A stretch of DNA of 60,729 bases from Candidatus Magnetobacterium casense (GTDB lineage: Bacteria > Nitrospirota > Thermodesulfovibrionia > Thermodesulfovibrionales > Magnetobacteriaceae). The DNA is taken from contig NZ_JMFO01000010.1 of assembly GCF_000714715.1 (NCBI RefSeq), positions 37,501 to 98,229 of the forward strand, read 5' to 3'. Positions 6,816-14,585 of this stretch are shown here, one piece after another (the stretch's first letter is position 1; the number at the start of each line of letters is the position of its first letter). A program made the position numbers and the translations under genes. The notes beneath the pieces are model-generated. The model made no database searches. It saw only the letters and a program-made list of their open reading frames with translations, and had not been told where the DNA came from.

Positions 6816-7372
6816 TTATTTCGGTTGCCAGTCGCCGGAGAGACCAAATGACACCATGCCTCCACTGGACATAGTCAAGCCGTCCATGATGTACATGTAG
6901 ACGCCGCCACCGACCATGCTGACGACCCACGACTGCCAGCGTAGGACGTAGACGACCAGTAGAAGCCAGATTGCACATTGGTAAAGCCTTGAGAACTTAG
7001 CCATGTTGACTGAGGATATCTATGTACGTTGAATAGGCTCTCTAACTCGTTGATGTTTGGCAGGCGCCAATCGGTACTGCCAAGATAGCTTGCGGTATTT
7101 AGGCAGGCCACGTAATCCAGCGCCGCCTGCCAGGTCTTACCGCCGCCGGTGCAACTGCCCACCGTAGGTGTACCGGCATCCTTCGTCCAGACCAGGCCGG
7201 TGAGGTTGTCGGTGATCGTCTGGTCACCGTTGTCTGCGAATCTCGGATATGGCCAGGCCACACCCTTCTTTAGATCTCCGTCGTCGCCCGTGGCGTAGAT
7301 CGTCGTCTGTCCCGTCTGCGGCAGGCTGACGGTTCCGGCGTAGGCAACGATCAGGCAATATTCACGCGGCAA
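6816..7372 (-). pseudogene. Broken third DUF1566 gene, former DGR target
   Basis: DUF1566 motifs are intact through TDNLTGLVWTKDA, STDWRLPNINELESLF and FYWSSTSYAG. A 10-nt deletion relative to the template then breaks the frame near 6940; the rest (SWVVSMVGGGVYMYIMDG to GDWQPK) is read in another frame to a stop at 6816. The 5' end is also damaged: the leader joins the coding region inside the signal-peptide zone (YAGTVSLPQ), removing the start, ribosome site and signal peptide. The 3' end lacks the YVWPVRSG / homing segment. It therefore cannot be exported as it stands, nor retargeted by the present TR. Confidence 0.85.
6897..6979 (-). repeat. Fossil variable repeat VR3
   Basis: Aligned with the TR, the segment from AATGTGCAATCT to the TAC codon at 6897-6899 shows 12 changes at TR adenines and one elsewhere, plus the 10-nt deletion. 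Beyond this point similarity to the TR and its homing end is lost. This is what an old DGR target looks like after it became disconnected from the system. Confidence 0.7.
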
Positions 7373-7611
7373 AAAAGCAAAGATTAGGACGGAAGTTGAA
7401 GGATTAGTTATTAAGGAAACAGGCTATTAAGGATGCGTTATATGTGCTTGCTCGCAATAGGGGTGCCAGAGGCCCTGGGCCTTATATTTTTCTCATCAGG
7501 TACGTTAAGTTTAAACATAATGTAGTATAGAAAAAGATCGGGTGAATTTGTCAAGGGGTCGAAAAAATAAAACAATCCCCCGACTTGCGTTTTCGCAGGC
7601 ACGGGTTGTAT

Positions 7612-7847
7612 CGGATGTTCTGCGCAAAAAAAGGCTTACTTCCTTTAAATATAAGGTTTTATAAAAGAAAATGTGTAAACACGTAGACACTAAAACTTGA
7701 TTTTATTAGTGAGGCATGGTATAATACATTTCATGATAACTTATTAATATAGCAAAGAATTTTAAAATGTAGACACTATCAATTTTGAATAATCGTTTAG
7801 TGTCAAGGGGTTACACGATTTTTTACAGTCAAAACCCAGAACATCCG
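7612..7847. mobile_element. MITE-like insertion, 236 bp
   Basis: Ends are a perfect 11-bp inverted repeat, CGGATGTTCTG and CAGAACATCCG. It is flanked by TTGTAT at 7606-7611 and 7848-7853. The homologous sequence in copy A (around 5390) has a single TTGTAT and no insert, a natural empty site. The interior is AT-rich with a second imperfect inverted repeat (GTGTAAACACGTAGACACTAAA near 7673 against TTTAGTGTCAAGGGGTTACAC near 7796) and no credible gene. It is probably a non-autonomous element moved by a transposase elsewhere. Confidence 0.82.
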
Positions 7848-7850
7848 TTG

Positions 7851-7856
7851 TATAAT
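7851..7856 (+). promoter_or_regulatory. -10 box of coiled-coil gene B
   Basis: TATAAT directly follows the target duplication of the MITE-like element and ends 6 nt before the ATG at 7863. The insertion removed the ancestral -35 region, so gene B depends on whatever -35-like sequence the element provides. Confidence 0.5.
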
Positions 7857-7862
7857 AAATCC

Positions 7863-8252
7863 ATGAGCGTAATAACGATACCGCGGATATTAAGGGAAAA
7901 GTTAGGAGACGAGGCAACTGAGGCCTTCGTCAAGGTCATCAGTGAGGCTGGGCTAGACACCAGAAGAGACTTGGCGACTAAGGACGACTTGTTTAAGGTA
8001 GAGACCAGACTCAAGGAAAATATAGCCAAAGTCAAGGAAGACGTCAACAAGACAGAACTCAAACTCAAGGAAGAAATCGCAAAGACGGAATTCAGACTCA
8101 GAGACGAAATCGCAAAGGTCAAGGAGGACAGCGCCAAGATCAGGGAAGACGTTGCCAGGATTAGCGGTGAAATGGTCCTGCTCAAGTTGATGTTGGGCGG
8201 TATGCTGGCCGGCATGATATCCCTTATCGTTAAGACGTTTTTCATGCAGTAG
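7863..8252 (+). CDS. Coiled-coil protein with C-terminal membrane anchor, copy B
   Basis: Paralogue of the gene at 5405. Same length (129 aa), with only four residue differences that I can see (RILREKLGDEA against RVLRDKLGEEA, and EFRLRD against EIRLRD). Head, coiled coil and terminal membrane helix are all preserved and most DNA changes are silent or conservative, so both copies seem to be under selection or the duplication is recent. Function unknown. Confidence 0.8.
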   Translation: MSVITIPRILREKLGDEATEAFVKVISEAGLDTRRDLATKDDLFKVETRLKENIAKVKEDVNKTELKLKEEIAKTEFRLRDEIAKVKEDSAKIREDVARISGEMVLLKLMLGGMLAGMISLIVKTFFMQ

Positions 8253-8394
8253 CCGATTTTTTTTCCCGCTGCATAACCGACAAACGTCCCACCCACAAAC
8301 TCAAGGCCCCTCCACCTTATTTCTTCTTCTTTCCAAATCGCCGGAACAAATGCTATCATAGAATTATACACAGGTATTAAGGAGGTCTACAGAG

Positions 8395-9825
8395 ATGACG
8401 CAACTAAACAGATTAGACAACAACAGGCTTGAGGTACCCGTGGGCTTTAAGGAAGGTATGCGGGTGCGGGGGCTGATATACGTAAATAAGCATTTGGAGC
8501 AACTGCTTGAGCCCCAAGCTATTGCCCAAGTGGCCAACGTGGCCATGCTGCCGGGTATTGTGGGGGCATCGCTGGCCATGCCCGACATACACACTGGCTA
8601 TGGGTTTGTCATTGGCGGGGTGGCGGCGTTTGACATAGACAATGGCGGTATAATCTCACCCGGTGGCGTGGGCTATGACATAAACTGAGGGGTCAGGCTC
8701 CTTAGAAGTAACCTTGACAAGAGCAGGGTGCTTCCAAGGATGAAGGACCTCGTTGGGGTCCTATACAGTCAGGTGCCATCTGGGGTGGGTTCACGCGGCC
8801 AACTCAGACTCAACAGTGACGACCAGCGCAGTGTAGTCGTCAAGGGTGCAAGGTGGGCGGTAGAGCATGGTTTTGGCAGTGCAGAGGACATAGAAAAAAC
8901 CGAATCCGGTGGCTGTCTACAGGATGTTGATACTTCGGTCATAAGCGACAAGGCATACGACAGGGGCAGAAAACAGCAGGGCACCCTAGGGTCGGGAAAT
9001 CACTTCCTGGAGGTGCAGTACGTCAGCGAAATATACGACGAGCGAACGGCAGATGCCTTCGGGTTGTTTAAAAACCAAGTCACTGTGATGATCCACACGG
9101 GGTCGCGCGGGTTTGGGCACCAGGTTTGCACGGACTTCCTCTCCACAATGGAGCAAGCCTCCAGGAAGTACGACATCCAACTGGCCGACAAGGAGTTGGC
9201 CTGTGCCCCGTTTAATACCCAGGAGGGTCAAGACTACTTTTCGGCGATGAAGGGTGCAGCCAACTACGCCTGGGCCAACCGTCAGTGTATCATGTACTGG
9301 TGCATGGAGGCAATATCACAGGTCTTTAAGGGCAGTCCCCAGGAACTTGGCCTGAGTCTGGTCTACGACGTTGCGCACAACATCGCCAAGGTGGAGAAAC
9401 ACGGCACCGACAACCTCGTGGTACACAGAAAGGGCGCCACGCTTGCCCTGCCCCCCGGACACCGGGAACTCTCCGACGTCTACCGCCACATCGGCCAACC
9501 GGTGCTCATCCCGGGGGACATGGGGCGGGCATCGTTTGTACTTGTTGGCACGGAGGGGGCGATGCAGCAGTCCTTTGGCTCCACCTGCCATGGAGCAGGT
9601 CGGGTGTTGTCGCGCCACCAGGCCCTCAAAAAGGCCAAAGGACGTGCCATCTGGCGCGAGATGGAGGACATCGGTGTCACGGTAATGAGTGCCGGCAGGG
9701 GCACGCTCGCCGAAGAAATGTCAGAAGCATACAAGGACATCTCGGACGTCATCGATGTTGTAGACTCCGCCGGTATCTCAAAAAAAGTGGCCATGCTAAA
9801 GCCCCTAGGTGTGATAAAGGGATAA
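8395..9825 (+). CDS. rtcB: RNA ligase RtcB with in-frame TGA at the active-site Cys (candidate selenoprotein)
   Basis: RtcB joins 2',3'-cyclic phosphate or 3'-phosphate RNA ends to 5'-OH ends using Mn2+ and GTP. One frame of 476 sense codons plus one internal TGA encodes a full-length protein: [24 protein letters not shown](TGA)-[29 protein letters not shown] and the guanylylated-His motif CHGAGR. The TGA (8686-8688, codon 98) replaces the invariant Cys of GYDINCGVR, a Mn2+ ligand. There is no frameshift and no other defect. Either TGA is read as selenocysteine or the gene carries one nonsense mutation at an improbable place. AAGGAGGT precedes the ATG. An MNT gene and mqnA follow. Confidence 0.9.
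8689..8724 (+). promoter_or_regulatory. Possible bacterial SECIS-like hairpin after the rtcB TGA
   Basis: The bases right after the TGA can pair in two overlapping ways: GTCAGG (8692-8697) with CCTTGAC (8712-8718, one bulge), or GCTC-TT (8697-8703) with AAGAGC (8719-8724) enclosing a small AAG/CTT hairpin. The apical loop would be about 20 nt from the TGA, within the usual range for bacterial SECIS elements. Neither fold is strong and this was judged by eye only. Confidence 0.3.
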
Positions 9826-9854
9826 CAAGCCTCTGCTTGTGAATTGACAACTTT

Positions 9855-10181
9855 ATGAATCGAAACTACTTAGCAGATTTAGATTTAATAGAAGTAATAA
9901 AGGATAGATTGGTAAGCGTATACGATCCAAAAGCTATTTACTTATTTGGGTCGTATGCGTGGGGTAAGCCGACATATGAAAGCGACATTGATTTGCTTGT
10001 AATAATCGAAATGTCGGATGATAAACCATACAAACGGCCAATCAAAGGTCTCAGGGTGTTAAGAGACTTAAAAATACCAGAAGACATCTTAGTATACACA
10101 GTGGATGAGTTCAGCAAGTTGTCAGATGATATGTCTACTTTGTGTTATAAGATTAAGCATGAAGGAATAAAACTCTATTGA
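9855..10181 (+). CDS. MNT-domain nucleotidyltransferase
   Basis: A 108-aa minimal nucleotidyltransferase with FGSYAWGKPTYESDIDLLVI (GS motif and DID metal ligands, about residues 32-51). Such proteins usually act as antitoxins to a HEPN partner, but none is adjacent. Its stop overlaps the TTG start of mqnA by 3 nt. No clear ribosome site precedes the ATG. Its codon choice is more AT-rich than that of rtcB and mqnA, suggesting a separate origin. Function here is unknown. Confidence 0.82.
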   Translation: MNRNYLADLDLIEVIKDRLVSVYDPKAIYLFGSYAWGKPTYESDIDLLVIIEMSDDKPYKRPIKGLRVLRDLKIPEDILVYTVDEFSKLSDDMSTLCYKIKHEGIKLY

Positions 10182-10963
10182 GGATAGGCAGGATAGATTT
10201 TGCCAACCTATACCCGATCTTTCACTGTCTTGAAAGACTCGGAGACAGGGCAAGGTTGCGATATGAGTTTACAGGGGGCGTGCCTTCCCAGGTCAATGCA
10301 CTCATGAGACAGGGACTCATCGACGTTGGCCCTGCCTCATCGATTGAGTATCTCAGAAACCGCCACCTGTACGACCTCATACCAGGGCATTGCATCAGTG
10401 CATGCGGGCAGGTGATGAGCATCATCCTATTCAGCACCGTTGAGATAGAGCGTTTAGACGGCGCCACGGTACTGACTACGACACAGGCAGAGACCTCCAC
10501 GGTTCTATTAAGGATCATACTGAGGGAGTTCTATGGTCTTGACTGCAACCTCCGTGGTTCAACCGTACCCCTGATGGCGGGACTGTCACAACATCCAGCC
10601 TATCTGCTCATAGGCGACGATGCCCTCATAGAGGCTCAACGTCGTAGCGAACAGTTGTACGCCTACGACCTCAGTTCCATATGGTATGAAAAGACGGGTG
10701 AGTCTTTTGTCTTTGCCCTGTGGTTTGCGCAAAAGGGTTTTAATGCCGAGTTGCTCAATAGTCTCCGATGCGACCTCGACCAAGCCAGGGCCGAGGCCAT
10801 GTCAAACCTCCCCGATATTGCCATCCAATCCCCCTACGCCGGCATAATTGCGCTGGATATCCTGCTCCGGTACTGGCAGACTATCGGCTACGAAATGGCA
10901 GAACCTCAAATGCGAGGGTTGAGGCTATTTGAGAAGTACGCAGAACAACTGGGGCTACTGTAA
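10178..10963 (+). CDS. mqnA: Chorismate dehydratase MqnA (futalosine pathway)
   Basis: A 261-aa MqnA/MqnD-family protein. MqnA dehydrates chorismate to 3-enolpyruvylbenzoate, the first committed step of the futalosine route to menaquinone. The start (TTG AGG ATA GGC) gives MRIGRIDFANLYPIF, the normal N-terminus with the NxxP motif. Family landmarks GVPSQVNALMRQGLIDVGPASSIEYLR and LLIGDDAL are present. Assignment as MqnA and not MqnD rests on the opening motif and SSIEY. Genes for the other steps are not in the window. Confidence 0.85.
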   Translation: MRIGRIDFANLYPIFHCLERLGDRARLRYEFTGGVPSQVNALMRQGLIDVGPASSIEYLRNRHLYDLIPGHCISACGQVMSIILFSTVEIERLDGATVLTTTQAETSTVLLRIILREFYGLDCNLRGSTVPLMAGLSQHPAYLLIGDDALIEAQRRSEQLYAYDLSSIWYEKTGESFVFALWFAQKGFNAELLNSLRCDLDQARAEAMSNLPDIAIQSPYAGIIALDILLRYWQTIGYEMAEPQMRGLRLFEKYAEQLGLL

Positions 10964-10969
10964 AAAACA

Positions 10970-11006
10970 GGGGGGCGGAGCAATCGCACACCACGCCGCA
11001 CCCCCC
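10970..11006. terminator. Hairpin between convergent mqnA and glnA
   Basis: GGGGGGCGG pairs with CCGCACCCCCC around a short loop with a small bulge. On the minus strand it is followed by TGTTTTTT, so it fits an intrinsic terminator for glnA and may also stop mqnA transcripts. Confidence 0.65.
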
Positions 11007-11015
11007 ATTGTGTTT

Positions 11016-12428
11016 CTATATATCGTAGTACAGGAAGAACTCGTATGGATGCGGTCTTAGTCTGAGGGCATCCACCTCTTTGTCTCTCTTGTAGCGTATC
11101 CACGTACTGAGGGCATCTTCCGTGAACACGTCGCCTCTTAGCAGAAACTCATGGTCTGCCTCGAGATTATTGAGGGCTTCTTCGAGGCTTCCCGGCATCT
11201 GCGGTACACGTGCCAATTCCTCTGGCTCGAGATCGTATAGGTCCTTATCGAATGCCTCGCCCGGGTCGATTCGGTTCTGTATGCCATCGATACCTGCCAT
11301 GAGCATTGCAGCAAAGGCCAGGTACGGATTACACGATGGATCGGGGTAGCGCACCTCACACCTCTTTGCCTTTGGGCTGGGTGAGTACATGGGTATCCGG
11401 ATAGAGGCAGAACGATTGCGTGCCGAGTAGGCCAGATTCACCGGGGCCTCAAAACCGGGTACCAGTCTCTTGTACGAGTTGGTCGTCGGATTGGTGATCG
11501 CAGCCAGGGCAATTGAATGCTTTAAGATGCCGCCAATATAATACATGGCCATTTCACTCAACCCCGCATAACCGTTACCGGCAAAGAGCGGATTGCCGTC
11601 CTTCCACAGACTCTGATGTGTGTGCATACCGGAGCCGTTGTCGCCAAAGAGGGGCTTGGGCATGAAGGTAACGGTCTTTTTGTGTTTAAGGGCGACGTTT
11701 CTGATGACGTACTTAAATATCATGAGCTTATCGGCCATGTTTACCAGCGGTGAAAAGCGCATGTCTATTTCGCCTTGTCCTGCCGTTGCCACCTCGTGAT
11801 GCTGTGCCTCTACCTCTATGCCGCAGCGCTGCAGGGCCAGCACCATCTCCGTCCGGATGTCCTCCTGGGAGTCAGTGGGGGAGACGGGGAAGTAGCCTTC
11901 CTTGTGGCGGGGCTTGTAGCCAAGGTTTGGTTTTTCATCCCTGCCGGAATTCCATATGCCCTCGTTGGAGTCTATATAATAGTATCCGCTATGTGCGTTT
12001 TGATCAAAGCGTATGTCGTCAAAAATGAAGAACTCCGCCTCCGGACCAAAGAAGGCTGTATCGGCCAATCCGGTGGATTTAAGATAGTTCTCCGCCTTCT
12101 GGGCAATGAAGCGTGGGTCTCTGGAGTAGGGTTCCTTGGTGATCGGGTCAAGGATGTTACAAATGAGATTGAGTGTCGGGTATTGCCTGAACGGGTCCAG
12201 CATAGCGGTACTGGGGTCGGGCAGCACCAGCATGTCTGAGGCGTTGATTGCCTGCCACCCTCTTATGGATGAACCGTCAAATCCAAATCCCTCCTCAAAG
12301 GATGACGCATGCAATTGGGTTATGGGTACGGACAGGTTCTGCCATACCCCTGGAAAGTCAATGAAGATCAGATTCACCATTACCACATCATTGGCCTTGG
12401 CAAAGGCGATTACCTCGTTTGGTGTCAT
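11016..12428 (-). CDS. glnA: Type I glutamine synthetase
   Basis: A 470-aa GSI that makes glutamine from glutamate, ammonia and ATP. Motifs: FDGSSIRGW, the metal-site [18 protein letters not shown] (active-site loop), ATP site [17 protein letters not shown], and the flap NRSASIRIP. Tyr398 in [11 protein letters not shown] is the adenylylation site typical of the beta subtype, so activity is probably controlled by adenylylation. AGGAGG precedes the ATG. glnB lies 42 nt upstream on the same strand, the common glnBA arrangement. Confidence 0.97.
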   Translation of the reverse strand: MTPNEVIAFAKANDVVMVNLIFIDFPGVWQNLSVPITQLHASSFEEGFGFDGSSIRGWQAINASDMLVLPDPSTAMLDPFRQYPTLNLICNILDPITKEPYSRDPRFIAQKAENYLKSTGLADTAFFGPEAEFFIFDDIRFDQNAHSGYYYIDSNEGIWNSGRDEKPNLGYKPRHKEGYFPVSPTDSQEDIRTEMVLALQRCGIEVEAQHHEVATAGQGEIDMRFSPLVNMADKLMIFKYVIRNVALKHKKTVTFMPKPLFGDNGSGMHTHQSLWKDGNPLFAGNGYAGLSEMAMYYIGGILKHSIALAAITNPTTNSYKRLVPGFEAPVNLAYSARNRSASIRIPMYSPSPKAKRCEVRYPDPSCNPYLAFAAMLMAGIDGIQNRIDPGEAFDKDLYDLEPEELARVPQMPGSLEEALNNLEADHEFLLRGDVFTEDALSTWIRYKRDKEVDALRLRPHPYEFFLYYDI

Positions 12429-12470
12429 ATTACCTCCTGATTTGCTTTTGATTTACTGTATCTGTTTAAA

Positions 12471-12839
<369 letters not shown>

Positions 12840-12878
12840 TTATAGCATAGCAGCAACAGAATTGAAAAAGCAAGACAT

Positions 12879-12951
12879 GCGCCTGAGAGGATTCGAACCT
12901 CCGGCCTGAGGTTCCGGAGACCTCCGCTCTAATCCACTGAGCTACAGGCGC
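12879..12951 (-). tRNA. tRNA-Arg (anticodon CCG)
   Basis: A complete cloverleaf on the minus strand: acceptor GCGCCTG/CAGGCGC, D-arm GCTC...GAGC, anticodon stem GAGGT/ACCTC with loop CTCCGGA (anticodon CCG), and T-arm GGAGG-TTCGAAT-CCTCT. CCA is not encoded. Confidence 0.95.
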
Positions 12952-12981
12952 GACATTAGAAGAGAAAAAAAAGACGAAAAG

Positions 12982-13055
12982 GGTGAACAAGGGGACTTGA
13001 ACCCCCAGCCCCTGGAGCCACAGTCCAGTGCTCTGACCATTGAGCTATGCTCACC
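12982..13055 (-). tRNA. tRNA-His (anticodon GTG)
   Basis: Cloverleaf with acceptor GTGAGCA/TGTTCAC, anticodon stem CTGGA/TCCAG with loop CTGTGGC (anticodon GTG), and T-arm GGGGG-TTCAAGT-CCCCT. The extra G at -1 facing C73, a hallmark of tRNA-His, is encoded. It lies 30 bp upstream of tRNA-Arg, probably co-transcribed. Confidence 0.96.
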
Positions 13056-13366
13056 ACATAATCCTTAAATATAATATTAACATAGCATATAGTTATCAGT
13101 GGTGTCAAGGGGGGTGGGTAGCACCACAACCAACCGTGGTTGTCAGGATTTAAGGCACTTTTATATTTTAGCAATATGGCATTGTCACTGTGTTTAAGCG
13201 ATGTGATCACGCCGGACCGGAGTGCTACCTTTGAGGTTAAGGGGGATTTTTTTGCCGACATATTGTATAATGAGTTGAAAGGGGGTATGCCCCAGCGGTA
13301 AATAAGGATCGTAACGGTTCAGCCATAGGCTGTCAAGAAGCTACGCCAACTCATGAGGTGATCAAG

Positions 13367-13552
13367 ATGAAAGTACAGGATATTACCACGGAAGATTTAG
13401 ACCTATACATAGAACAAAAACTGATAGAGTTTTTAGGAGACCCTGATGCAGGTCTTAGCGTGAGAAGCGATTTTAAGGCCAGACTTTTAGAAAGCCTCAA
13501 CAAACCCCGCACAACATATTCCCATGAAGAGGTGCTTAAAAGATTTGCATGA
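13367..13552 (+). CDS. Antitoxin-like protein of a RelE/ParE-type pair
   Basis: A 61-aa acidic helical protein (MKVQDITTEDLDLYIEQKL...). GAGGTGAT lies before the ATG at 13367; a GTG at 13358 is an alternative. It resembles small antitoxins encoded directly upstream of RelE/ParE toxins and overlaps the next frame. The family is not certain; the assignment leans on the neighbour. Confidence 0.65.
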   Translation: MKVQDITTEDLDLYIEQKLIEFLGDPDAGLSVRSDFKARLLESLNKPRTTYSHEEVLKRFA

Positions 13553-13789
13553 AATCATATGGACAGATAATGCGATAGAAGGCCTGGAGAAATTGGACAG
13601 GCCAATAAGACAACGAATACTTAAAAAGGTAACGTGGCTAAAAGAAAACTTTGATTCCGTCATACCGGAAAAGCTGATGTGGGGCTTTAGCGGGACATAT
13701 AAACTCAGAGTAGGTGACTGGAAGTGAGGTATACGATTAACGATAAAACAGAGGAAACGTTAGATTCTCTGATGCGATTACCCTGTTGA
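13545..13789 (+). pseudogene. RelE/ParE-superfamily toxin, frameshifted
   Basis: From a TTG at 13545 the protein reads HEIIWTDNAIEGLEKLDRPIRQRILKKVTWL...YKLRVGDWK, then hits TGA at about 13725. Dropping one base of frame restores VRYTINDKTEETLDSLMRL, the expected end (RVGDW-KVRYTIND). One base appears lost in the run after TGG (AAA to AA). The truncated product lacks the last beta strand and is probably inactive. A sequencing error is possible. Confidence 0.75.
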
Positions 13790-14077
13790 TTTGATTCTTT
13801 GACTTTACAGGCAAAATGAAGCAATTTTGGTAGTCCTGAACAAGTAGTGATACATGTAGACTAAACCCTCATTATTCAATCGTCCATGAAAATGAACATC
13901 ACCTGCCCTTTGCACTTCTGGATTCCTGCTTACGCAGGAATGACACATATGAGCTAAAAAAGCCATAACACCTTATAACAAAAACCCAAGTTGAGCTATT
14001 TAGTTTGTTTATATACAGTATAAGGGATCAAGGGGGGCTGATCCCCTTGACCCCTTATATAGGCATTTCTGTGTTGC
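13790..14077. other. Gene-free stretch downstream of the toxin-antitoxin pair
   Basis: I see no gene. It contains a perfect 8-bp inverted repeat ATTCCTGC-TTAC-GCAGGAAT (13922-13941), the widespread 'ATTCCTGCTTACGCAGGAAT' repeat, and the terminator-like hairpin listed separately. Confidence 0.6.
14020..14058. terminator. Strong hairpin downstream of ilvBN
   Basis: A 16-bp stem with one mismatch (ATAAGGGATCAAGGGG against CCCCTTGACCCCTTAT) and a 7-nt loop, 20 nt past the acetolactate synthase small subunit stop. There is no T-run, so it may act as a processing or weak termination site. The arms resemble the CCCCTTGACCCC end of repeat R2. Confidence 0.55.
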
Positions 14078-14566
14078 CTACTTGTTTCTGAGCATCTCTC
14101 TTGCGATGGCGATCTTTCCGGAACGAACGAACTCCTTGACGCCCATTGGCTTCATCAGCTCGATAAATGCCTCTATCTTCTTTTCGTCGCCGGTGATCTC
14201 TATGGTGTAGGTCTTCTGACTGGAATCCACGATGCGGCCCCTGAATATCTCCGCCAGACGCAAGACCTCACCCTTGAGCTCCTGCTTGGGAGATACCTTT
14301 ATCAGAACCATCTCACGCTCAACGTGGTCTACCTCAAAGAGGTCCTGGACCTTGATCACATCTATGAGTTTGTTTAACTGCTTGGTTATCTGTTCTATAA
14401 TCTGGTCGTCGCCCTTTGTCACGATGGTCATAATAGATATCTTAGGGTCAAGGGTCTCGCCCACTGAGATGCTCTCGATGTTGTAGCCGCGTCCGCTAAA
14501 CAGACCCGACACACGCGAGAGCACACCAAACTTGTTTTCCACAAGAATAGAGATTGTATGTCTCAT
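14078..14566 (-). CDS. ilvN: Acetolactate synthase small (regulatory) subunit
   Basis: A 162-aa ACT-domain regulatory subunit. MRHTISILVENKFGVLSRVSGLFSGRGYNIESISVG is the typical first ACT domain that binds valine for feedback inhibition; the C-terminal half has the partner domain (GRIVDSSQKTYTIEITGDEKKIEAFIELM). It lies 19 nt downstream of the catalytic subunit on the same strand. IlvN/IlvH naming is interchangeable here. Confidence 0.95.
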   Translation of the reverse strand: MRHTISILVENKFGVLSRVSGLFSGRGYNIESISVGETLDPKISIMTIVTKGDDQIIEQITKQLNKLIDVIKVQDLFEVDHVEREMVLIKVSPKQELKGEVLRLAEIFRGRIVDSSQKTYTIEITGDEKKIEAFIELMKPMGVKEFVRSGKIAIAREMLRNK

Positions 14567-14585
14567 CTTTGAACTCCTCTATAGA

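Larger units (their letters stand above)
7348..8308. repeat. Duplicated block, copy B
   Basis: Homologue of 5086-5848, enlarged by the insertion at 7612-7847. It contains the leader of the broken DUF1566 gene and the second coiled-coil gene. Confidence 0.9.

Noticed and set aside
6816..7004. Programmed frameshift in the third DUF1566 gene
   Set aside because: The break is a 10-nt deletion relative to the template, there is no slippery run, and the start and signal peptide are also gone; decay is the simpler reading.
7829..8371. Minus-strand 180-aa Ser/Leu-rich frame opposite coiled-coil gene B
   Set aside because: Antisense of the Lys/Glu coiled coil, which naturally gives Ser/Leu-rich translation. 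The same frame occurs in copy A and adds no independent evidence.
12956..13261. Minus-strand 101-aa frame
   Set aside because: Its 3' end runs through the tRNA-His gene and the protein shows no recognisable pattern.
13922..13941. Terminator for the toxin-antitoxin operon
   Set aside because: The ATTCCTGC/GCAGGAAT hairpin is a widespread dispersed repeat, has no T-run and lies about 130 nt past the frame end.
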